DNA of 30,897 nt. Origin: Saccoglossus kowalevskii. Its lineage: Eukaryota; Hemichordata; Enteropneusta; Harrimaniidae. How positions within the stretch are numbered: the stretch's first letter is position 1; every line of letters begins with the position of its first letter. Below the pieces are notes generated by a model. It did no database searches. It was given only the letters and a program-made list of their open reading frames with translations, and was not told the DNA's origin. Shown here piece by piece: positions 21,335 through 30,200 of the stretch. The translations under genes and the position numbers were made by a program. The stretch lies in the NCBI RefSeq assembly GCF_000003605.2, contig NW_003155237.1, positions 220,491 to 251,387 of the forward strand, written 5' to 3'.

Positions 21335-21996
21335 GTAAGTGCATATTGGCATTTCTTTTACCTCGATTTAGTTCATATGTAATTGAGGTAATAAACAAGT
21401 CACTGTCATGTGATGTTTGACATGAAAATCTATTTCAAGTGGCCACCTCATTTGTTTTATAAAGTTTTATATTGGAGTTCAAAAGTTCACCTTGCTGTGG
21501 ATGTAATGTATACTGAAGTCCCATTACCAGGACTTGAACTCTAGTGAAAAAAGCCCAAATAAAAGTGCTTGGAAATTATTAAGGAATATCTGGATACATG
21601 TTTATAATGAAAGGAACACAAATAGGTCATCTAGACAATTGCCTTTAATGGCTTCAGTGAATTTCATGCGCTGCAGTACTTGGTATCCAGCAGCCCACTA
21701 TGCTGTAACTGTAAACCTGTAAATCCAAAACTACCTGCACTTATAATAACAACTCCAGATAAGTATACCAGCATCTCAATATACTAACAGTGACCCACTG
21801 CAGTCATTGGTACAAACTCAGAGGCACAGTTGTGACTTACTACAATCAGATATCGACCATTACCATACTCACAGGAATCCGTGTTATATATTGTAATCCA
21901 CTGTAAAACCATCATTGTCAATAATTATTATAATGATAGTAGATATTATAATCATCCAAGCCTTGTAGGATTCACTTACTAGATGTCATTTAACAG
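21335..21996 (+). other. Intron 13
   Basis: No gene is seen; a 62-codon frame from 21534 has no support. Confidence 0.8.
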
Positions 21997-22166
21997 GTTG
22001 CTGTTGAATCAGCAGAGAGTGCAGAGAGCAAGTTTGATGTTGTAAAGAAAGTTGCTGTGTCATTGAAAGAAAGAATGGAGGAAGCAAAGAAGTCAGTTGG
22101 ACAAGAACCAGACACTGTTCCTCAGGTTGATCAAGACATCAAGAAAGTTGAAGAAAAAATTGGCTG
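21997..22166 (+). CDS. Exon 14: first part of a split, slightly long repeat
   Basis: The exon gives 56 codons plus two bases, VAVESAESAESKFDVVKKVA ... IKKVEEKIG, with a GTAATT donor (weaker than the others). Helix B (FDVVKKVAVSLKERMEEAKK), a loop (SVGQEPDTVP) and the start of helix C are visible. With exon 15 it totals 119 codons, the longest block in the rod. The extra residues, SAESAES, lie at its N-terminus. Confidence 0.9.
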
Positions 22167-22531
22167 GTAATTTGGATTTGCCTGCTTTGCACTTTAGATT
22201 TATCATTTCAATACTTGAATTTTATTCTGCGGATTTATATATTTTAAGGCTTTAAACTTTAAACAGCTGGTGATTAGTGCCCTTTAGCAAATTTTAGTCT
22301 TACCTGTCAGTGACATTATATTTTTGTAATATTCTCAAAGTAAATTCAGAAATCTTGGCTCAGCTTGTAAAAGTAAATGATATTGTTATTTCACATTGTT
22401 TCAAAACACTGTGTTTTAATTTCTAAAATATATTATCCAAAATGTTTTGGCATATTTAAGCAAACCTTCAGACAAAGAAAATGACTACTTGCAATCTTAA
22501 GGAGAAATGTCTTGCATTGATTTTCCCACAG
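22167..22531 (+). other. Intron 14
   Basis: AT-rich; nothing further is seen. Confidence 0.8.
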
Positions 22532-22718
22532 TGTTCAGACATCTGCAGTGGAAATCCAACATGGTATAGAGAAGGAACTGGCTGAGCGAGAGAAGTTCAA
22601 AGCTGAGGTTGTTAATGTTGCAGAGTTCTTAGAGACATCGCAAGGAAATGTACAAGCACTTGATAGTACTATTGGCCCAACACCAGCTGATGTTGAACAT
22701 AAGATAGAAGAGAAGAAG
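22532..22718 (+). CDS. Exon 15: helix C end and helix A
   Basis: One base completes a split Cys codon, then 62 codons run VQTSAVEIQHGIEKELAERE ... VEHKIEEKK, ending in phase 0 with a GTATGA donor. The end of helix C is followed by helix A (FKAEVVNVAEFLETSQGNV), in which Phe sits at the conserved Trp position. Confidence 0.91.
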
Positions 22719-22839
22719 GTATGACAGGAAATTAATTAAATATTGGTTATAATATGTGTAGCTACACCCAAAGGGTTTATTATCCAAAATCTGGGAAGTC
22801 ATTAAATTGCCATTAACTCATCCATATGTTTGCTTGTAG

Positions 22840-23148
22840 GAACTGCAAGAGGCTTTGATATCTAAGTTACACATCTTGGATGAACAAACACAAGTACAAC
22901 AACAGCGATACTCGGCAAAGGACGCTCCAGTACCTGAAGAAATCAAAGTAGAACTTGATAAACTAAAGTGTTTGGAGAGTGACATCAATGCTAAACTTGC
23001 TGACAAAGATGATACTTTAGTTAAAGCCAAAAAACTGAGAGAGAATTTTGCACGTGAATGTGACATGACCGAGAAGCAGTTACAGCAGTCACAGGAGCAG
23101 GTTAACGAAGACATTGTCAGTATACCAGAAGATGTACAAGGACATAAG
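22840..23148 (+). CDS. Exon 16: spectrin repeat block of 103 codons
   Basis: The block runs ELQEALISKLHILDEQTQVQ ... PEDVQGHK, phase 0 both ends, with a GTATGT donor. The preceding intron is only 121 bases. Helix B, a charged loop (RYSAKDAPVPEEI), helix C (KVELDKLKCLESDINAKLAD) and a helix A without Trp (FARECDMTEKQLQQSQEQV) are visible. Confidence 0.93.
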
Positions 23149-23579
23149 GTATGTGGTTATTTGATGTGGTTTATGCCTTGATATTTTATAAACATCTGAT
23201 TAATCACAATAATATCAATCAACTTTTCTTATTCATGTTAAAAAAATCATCAAATATCAAGTATTTTTGGCATTTATTGATGGATTTTGTTCAAACTTGG
23301 TACATACATTAGACATACATTATGGGTTCCTGATGCACGTTTTTTTATTTTTTGGCTGACTAGTGGCCATTTTGTTTTAATGAATGGGCTTCTAGAGCCT
23401 TATCTCTGACATGCTTTGACTGACTATGTTCAAATTTTATATATTCATTATACATGTATTCAAAATGGCTGATTTTGTTTTAATTAATACTGAGTTGTTT
23501 TTCAATCAATGGCTTCAGAGAAGATTTATTTCTATATTACCAAAGAATTGAATTAGCTTACATTACATTTGATTCATAG
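23149..23579 (+). other. Intron 16, carries a dispersed repeat copy
   Basis: The segment at about 23290-23480 matches the block at 10.8-11.4 kb: ACATTATGGG..CCTGATGCAC, GTGGCCATTTTGTTTTAATG, CTCTGACATGCT and CAAAATGGC elements appear in the same order. Confidence 0.7.
23290..23480. repeat. Dispersed repeat, same family as the 10.8-11.4 kb block
   Basis: This shares 24 identical bases (23363-23386 with 11122-11145) and colinear weaker matches on both sides, on the same strand and 12 kb away in the same gene. It has no terminal inverted repeats or coding sequence that I can see. The class of element is unknown. Confidence 0.65.
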
Positions 23580-23906
23580 GAAGTATGCCAAGATATTGAC
23601 CAGATCCAAGAAATGGTGGATGCTTTACAAGAGTATGCACAGATTATCACTGAACAAACAGAAAAAGAAAATGAGAAACAAGTTGTCGTGGCTACCATTA
23701 CAACTATCCAAAACCATTATGCAGAGCTCAAACGCAGTGCTGAATTGAAGACTGCTAAACTGGAGGAAGCCGATATCATGTGGACTGACTACCAGGAAGC
23801 AACTGAGTTTGTTGGTGAATGGTTAGAAAAAAGTAGGCCTGTGGTTACAGCTGGTATTGTTGTTGACAATCTTGATGGCATAAAGCACCAGCTTCATTCA
23901 CATCAA
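23580..23906 (+). CDS. Exon 17: spectrin repeat block of 109 codons
   Basis: The block runs EVCQDIDQIQEMVDALQEYA ... IKHQLHSHQ, phase 0 both ends, with a GTAAGT donor. Helix B, a loop, helix C (ATITTIQNHYAELKRSAELK) and a strong helix A (WTDYQEATEFVGEWLEKSR, both aromatic positions kept) make this one of the most canonical repeats. Confidence 0.95.
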
Positions 23907-24177
23907 GTAAGTCCATTGTGTGTGAATTCCACCAACATAACTCATAAAAGTAGTTGTTAAAATTAGAAAATTATAATAACATGTATATAAGCAATTTATA
24001 CATAGTGTCTAAAGTGAATTCATATTTTGAAATTTTGATGCCCATTTTACTAACTTGAATCGTTTACAAGGAAATGCACCAATATATCTATAAATGCTAT
24101 GATAAACATTGTATAAAACATCATGAGCTCATACCGAGATAGTAATATATATTTGGCGTATGTTTTATTCTGTGTAG

Positions 24178-24486
24178 GAGGTCCTCATGATTTCAGATCC
24201 AGTGTTGCACAAAATACAACTTCTCAAATCAGCCACGGATAAACTTAGTAAGATTTATAATGCTGGAGAGCTTCAAGAGAGAGCAGCTGATATATCAGAA
24301 CATGCCATTGGAATTGAAAAAGAGGCTAAACAACGGGCTAACATCTTGAATGAGAAAGCGAGAAAGTGGGAAGAATGCGAAACTGGTGTTGTGAAACTAA
24401 AAGAATGCATTGATCATGTCAAGAAAGAACTTTTTGATCCCAACTTGGATGATGAAGAACTTGTCCATCAGCTGGAGAAACATGAG
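24178..24486 (+). CDS. Exon 18: spectrin repeat block of 103 codons
   Basis: The block runs EVLMISDPVLHKIQLLKSAT ... VHQLEKHE, phase 0 both ends, with a GTGAGA donor. Helix B, helix C (LQERAADISEHAIGIEKEAK) and helix A (KWEECETGVVKLKECIDHV) are visible; the B-C loop is short, which accounts for the reduced length. It ends LEKHE like its neighbours. Confidence 0.94.
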
Positions 24487-24805
24487 GTGAGAATGACAAT
24501 ACTACTAACGATCTCTTAGTGTGTGAACACTAACAAATAAACATATATAAATGACATCACCTGTATACAAGATTTGAGCTCATAATCATGGAAAGTGCCA
24601 TGGTTCTATGGCCTTGCAGTGATTAGTTGGAAATGAACATGCCAAATCTCAGACATTACCAAAAAAAATATATATAATTACACACACATAAGCTTCATAA
24701 TGTGAGTTGCAGTCAAAAACTTTTTAGAATACTAAATAACTTGTTTCAGCATATTTCTATTATTTTATGCTTGTAATAACAATTGTAATACCTTTGCCCA
24801 TACAG
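24487..24805 (+). other. Intron 18
   Basis: AT-rich; nothing further is seen. Confidence 0.8.
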
Positions 24806-25009
24806 GAATTGTCTTCTGAAATTGACAACTACAAAGATAGACTGCAAGCTATTAGAGCTAAGAAAAGAGAGATCACTGCTACTGTTGATACAGTTGATGC
24901 TAGTCCACTTGAAGATCCATCCCATGTAAAGATGCAGGAAGATATAGTACAGATTCAAGATGCTATATCTGGTCACAAACAGATGTTAAGAGAAGCTGTT
25001 GCTAAAAAG
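24806..25009 (+). CDS. Exon 19: helix B and helix C of the last full repeat
   Basis: The exon gives 68 codons, ELSSEIDNYKDRLQAIRAKK ... LREAVAKK, phase 0 both ends, with a GTAGAA donor. Helix B is followed by an acidic loop (DASPLEDPSHV) and helix C (QEDIVQIQDAISGHKQMLRE). With exon 20 it totals 330 bases, one 110-codon repeat. This is the only split repeat whose internal intron is phase 0. Confidence 0.92.
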
Positions 25010-25704
25010 GTAGAAGAAATTAATTTCTGGTCTTCTGGTCCAGTAATTTGTTATGTATGGTGATTTCTGTTGGTTATGGCTTGCCAGTGATATGATATAT
25101 AGTTTGTTTAGTGTTGTGATGTGAATGTTGTATGTTGTGATGCGAATGTTGTATTTGCTTCTTATATTTGTACATTGTCTTTAGAAGATCTTTTCTGTTT
25201 ATATTATTAATATATTTATATTATTATAATATTTCTGCTTAATAATAATTCTAGAGATTCTTAATGGGCATAATGCATGATTTTTGTTTATATTGCATCT
25301 TTCAAATTTACTTCAATGATGCCTTGCAAAGTTCTGTGGGATGAACTTATCTTCCGAAATATACACCTCTAAATTCACCTATAGTCAACTCTAAATCTGT
25401 AAATAAATGATCATTACTTTTTGGCATATTATATTTTTGGAATCTAAAGCAGAGTATATGAACTTAATGATAACTCTAAAATGTAACTATTTTTTGGGCT
25501 TTCTGAAATTTAGGAATGTGAAAAAATGTACCAAAATGTGACCCTGCACATAAAAAAAATATTCTTCCCAACTTATAGCATTTTTAAACAAAAAATAAGA
25601 CTAACTGCTTGCTGTTGCATGTATTGGTACTGTGGGTTTGCTTTTTAAATAAACTGTAGATTTAGTGAACTCACCTAGACAACTCCTACTCATTAATCCA
25701 ACAG
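25010..25704 (+). other. Intron 19
   Basis: This contains a 21-base tandem duplication at 25113-25154 and AT-rich sequence; no gene is seen. Confidence 0.8.
25113..25154 (+). repeat. 21-base tandem duplication
   Basis: Two adjacent 21-base units starting GTTGTGATG(T/C)GAATG differ at one base (T at 25122, C at 25143). Confidence 0.85.
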
Positions 25705-25830
25705 GAAGAGTATTACAGTGAGGTTGAGAGACTGACAACAAAAGTGAAAGAGGCCCAAGAGAAACTGAATGCCACTCCTGTGGCACCTACCAGTTTTGAT
25801 GGTCTGAAGAAACAATTAGCAGAACATACT
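25705..25830 (+). CDS. Exon 20: helix A closing the rod
   Basis: The exon gives 42 codons, EEYYSEVERLTTKVKEAQEK ... KKQLAEHT, phase 0 both ends, with a GTATGT donor. It is a helix A (YYSEVERLTTKVKEAQEKL) without the conserved Trp, an A-B loop (ATPVAPTSF) and the beginning of a helix B that runs on into exon 21. Confidence 0.92.
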
Positions 25831-27264
25831 GTATGTTACTCATCAAATAGGTTGCTTGGTTTGGCGTGTTTGTAAAATATCAAAGAACAATGTCATGGCT
25901 TACACCATACTGTGTGCTATATCATTTATTGCACATCAATTACTGTTTCTGGTTAAGCCATACCATTATTAATTGTACTTTCACACGTGAAAATATAAGC
26001 TACAATAAAAACCAAGTGTGTGTTTGTTATTCAAAACTTGGCGAGGTTTCATCATGTTACTACATATTCTAACATTAATCAGTTTCATCCAAGCACTTAT
26101 TTCATTGCGTATTTCATTGCTAACATTACATCTTCTTTTTCATGGTTTCCAACATATGCTTCAACAACAGATAACGTGTCATCTTAGATTTATTAATTCA
26201 TGTTTTCTCTTTTCATAGTTCCTGTTGTTTGTGACAACAACATCTGTTTCTTCTCTGATCTTTACTTTCTTTCACAGGAAGTAATTTCATTATCAGGTCA
26301 CTGAAAACATGCAGCAACCTTTTTGTCAACTTGTCAGGGTTCATATTTTGTCTTTATTTTCTCACTTCATTGCTATAATAATACATCATATATGATTGTG
26401 TGTACATGTTTTCAGCTCACCAACATTTCCTGCTTTAATAGGGGAAGTCAACTGCAATGGTGTTTAATATCATATTTGCACAGTGAAAATCGACAAGTTG
26501 ATCTTGTCCACTGGTTGCTGTTCACTGATTGGGTGCTGGTGTTAATTCCACAACAGAAAGTTGATACATATTCTTGGCTGTTCAGAGATCTTAAAATTAT
26601 TCAGATATCAGAATCAATAAGCTATACACTTTTCATATTTTACAAACATTGGGTGAATTTGAAAAAGGAACCTTGATGCCACGCTGCAAAATCAATTTAT
26701 ATAGTAAAATATCTACAACAAGAAGTCTATAACTCCCTTACATTATGTGCTTGCCAAGAGAGCCACACAACTAGAGTAACTCCAGTTACCACTAAACAGT
26801 CAGTTGATGAATTCCATGTGACATGAACAACTTTTATAAAATACATATATGTGATATGTGATAGCGCGAAAAAATAAATAATGTTTACATAATGTTGTAT
26901 TACAGATGTAAGTAGTATTTATCTTTTTAAACACATGGCCCAGGGAGGTATACAAGGGCTTAAATAATAAAGTGGTGATAGTTTGAAATGATTTTTAAGT
27001 ATATTCAATTGCAATAACTGATACAGCATTGCAGCACTGACTACCCCTGTAAGTAATGTTCAGTAAACAAAATGTATTGCACATGCTTGATATAACTAAA
27101 CTAAACATTTCAATCTTATGTGTATTAGGATTTATTTGATTCCGTTTGGCTAATGCTGAATATTTTCCAATTTTAAAATCTGTGTATTCTTTTTGGCTGA
27201 CCTTGATTGTTTGTTTGTTTCCCAGTGGGTATTGCTTAACTTGAGTTGTCTCTCATTTTGTTAG
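25831..27264 (+). other. Intron 20
   Basis: About 1.4 kb of AT-rich sequence. Open frames near 25866-26218 and 26323-26676 have no recognisable protein features or splice partners. No repeat family could be defined. Confidence 0.7.
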
Positions 27265-30200
27265 GCTTTGAGAGCTGAAATGGAGAGTTACAAGGAAGAG
27301 ATCAGGACCATTAATGAAAAAAGTGAGGAATTAGATGATTTAGCTGCAGAAAGGGCTGCTGTGAGGAGAGCTGCTGCCGAGAAGTTTTTCCCAGGCATGA
27401 CTGAAGTTGTTGTTGCTGAAGTACATCCTGGTGATGAAGCCCTTTATGCAGCTGAAGGTGTAACAGAGATTGTGTCACCACAAACTGCATCAATACAAGA
27501 TCCAAAACATCAACAACAGTCAAGCAAGGTTCATCGGGCAGTGGATGAGTACGGAAAACCAATATTCAGTGAACAGAATAATGTTGGTGTGCTTGGGCAT
27601 GATCTGCCTTGTGGTGAAACAGCAGAACAGAGACATCACTCTGGAGATTTTAAACATATGGCTAAACCTGGGGAAAAACCCCTAACCGCAGTTGGAGAAT
27701 CAGTTATCACAAAAGGTAAACTTAACTATGCAGGTGGACAATATGAAGAAACCAAGGATATCTCTGAAACTTGTGATGGATCTTTGAATGGAAGATTCCC
27801 TTCAGTTAGTACTATCGACTCTGGAATTCATTCTCCACCAAATGGACAACCTGGGGAGTTAGTGGAGACTTTACCCAGCTCATGGCAACCAGGTCATGAA
27901 TCTCAAACAATGTCATTAGCAAAAAATGCCCATGTAGATGCTGCCGTAGGATTTGAGCAGGTAGATGCACTTAATACACAAGAAGACAAACGACACACAG
28001 CAGAGGAAGGTGTACAGACAGGCTTACAGTATGCCAACCTTCAGCGCTCAGACATGTTAAATCCTGTTGTTGATGCCAGTACAGATTTAAAAGAAAAACT
28101 TGAAATTGCTCATTTGCATGACAAATCCTGGGAACGATCAAGAGAAAATAGTCCAGAAAGGCGAAAAGCCACTTTCAAATCAGGTGAGGTGCATGAAATG
28201 CCTGAAGCTGAGCATGCACAAATTGTAACTGCTCCTATGCATGAAGGAGATGTAGTGCATGGTGTGAAATCTGAGCTGCATGCAGAAGCAATGAATGCAG
28301 TATTGACAGAGCAAAGGGAAGAACTCAACAGTAAAAAGACCAAACCAGGTGAGGTGCATGTTTCTCCGAGTGAATTTGTTGTGAGTGATCCTTCTCCTGA
28401 AATCCTTTCTATGCACAGAGCTGATATTTCTGAACTTTCTTCTGTTATTGCTTCGCACTCTGAAGATAAATATTCCATTCACCCGCCTCTCTCACCTTCT
28501 GGACTTGAACTTAACTATGAACATTCTTCAACTATTTATCCTGATGAAACAGAGCATTTAGACCATGTAGAAGTAAAGAAATCAATGACCAATCATAAGG
28601 CTGAAGCTGACGAGCCAGTTGAATATTTCAAACTAGAAAGGTCTAATAGTAAGTCAAAAGACGCCTCTGATGAGGTTGATGGAATACATTCATCACTGAT
28701 AGGTCAAACTGTAAGTCCTGCACAATTATCTGCAGCTGAGCAAGAAATTACTGCAGCACATTTTGCACCTGATAAATCGCAAGCTTTAGCATTTGATGCT
28801 AATGAAGGTGTTCTTCCTGTATCTGAAAATATTGAAGAACTTAAGGGAAAAACCTTGATTCAGCCTCCAGGTGAACTACCTGAGATTGAGCATGTTGCAC
28901 CTCAGTCTGCAAATGAGGATCAACGAGATGAATGTGCTCTGTCGATATCTCAGAAATTACCTGGTGAAATAAAAACACCAGGTAATGACCCTGTTGGTGT
29001 AGCCCTTGCTGAACAATATATGATAGGGCAAGAACAACCTTCTAAATCTGAGTGTGCACATAACATTGATCAAACCCTAGTAATTGGTGATGCCACTAAT
29101 AACCGTGAAGTACAGCTTTTACCAAGTGACCCATCAAGCCATTTGCCATTTGATAATGAGCAGCATGTCATTAGTAATGAAAATGAATACACAGCTCCAC
29201 ACACACACAGTCAGAAAAGCAAAGGTGCTACATTACCTATACAAGCAGAAATACACAAGACTGAACTCCATAAGCGGGAGCAATGTGATGAGGAACACAT
29301 TATTTTAACGCTAGTTGAAACTGAAAATTCAGACATTCCACCTGGTTCATTCATTCCTCAAGTAGAAAAGATTACTAAACATAAAGTACCTCAAATTGAC
29401 TGGATACCTGTGGAGAAACAAGAACACGGTAGTGAAAATGAGAAACCCCATGGGATCGTGGTTGTCAAATCAACAGGTGAACCAAACATAGAAGAATATC
29501 TAGAGAAAGGTAATAATGCCATCCACATAGAAGACAACATACCATTGCAAAATGAAAATAATGGTATACTTATTGTATCTGAAAAAGTTGAAGATCTTGA
29601 AGTAATTGCACATGTTGCACCTCAATCTGAAAATGAAGATCGACCAAGAAAAGATGTTTTGTCTATATCCCTAAAATTACCTGATACAACAAAAACATCA
29701 ACAAATGGCACTTCTGTCGAACAATTTCTACCAGGTGAAAACGAGAAAAGTGATTATATATCAGGTTCAGTTGATAAGATTACTAGTCATGAAGTTTCAG
29801 TACCACAAGAAAAGCATGAGCAGGTAGATGAAAACAAAGGGGATGGGAGATATATGACAGGGAAGTACAATGTTCACAATATAATGGCTACCATTGTAGA
29901 GCCTGTCACTCTTGGCGTTCCAATAGACAAATCTGATATAGAGCAAACAGAAACAAATCCAAATGAATGGATGATTGAAAAAAGAAAAGCAGATATAAAA
30001 TCTGCTTACATTGCAGAGCCTGGCTCGAGCGGGGACGTCATGCTTGGGACTCCTACTGACAGACCAGATAAAGAGCAGGCAGTTAAAACAGAACATCTAA
30101 CTGCACTTGATAGAATTGAAGAAATGAAAGATGATCATGACTCAGAGGGAGAACAAACAGATATAAAACATGCTCACATTGTGGAACCTGGCTGCAGCAA

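Larger units (their letters stand above)
2302..28999 (+). other. Gene locus: giant spectrin-repeat protein (continues past window end)
   Basis: Twenty-one exon positions, the first with two alternatives, join into one open reading frame with every junction in phase and every intron GT-AG. The coding gene continues to base 30897 and beyond; the end given here is nominal because the last exon is listed separately. The product is a cytoskeletal-linker type protein: a variable N-terminus, about 13 spectrin repeats (three-helix bundles of about 106-110 residues), then a very large acidic exon. Nesprins (nuclear envelope to actin) and MACF/dystonin spectraplakins (actin to microtubules) have rods of this kind. 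No calponin-homology, plakin, plectin-repeat, GAS2 or KASH domain is visible in the window, so I cannot choose between them. The readable product is 2,864 residues with exon 1b or 2,753 with exon 1a. Confidence 0.85.

Noticed and set aside
25866-26676. Three plus-strand frames of 66-117 codons in intron 20
   Set aside because: Composition is that of translated AT-rich intron, with no domain and no suitable flanking splice sites.
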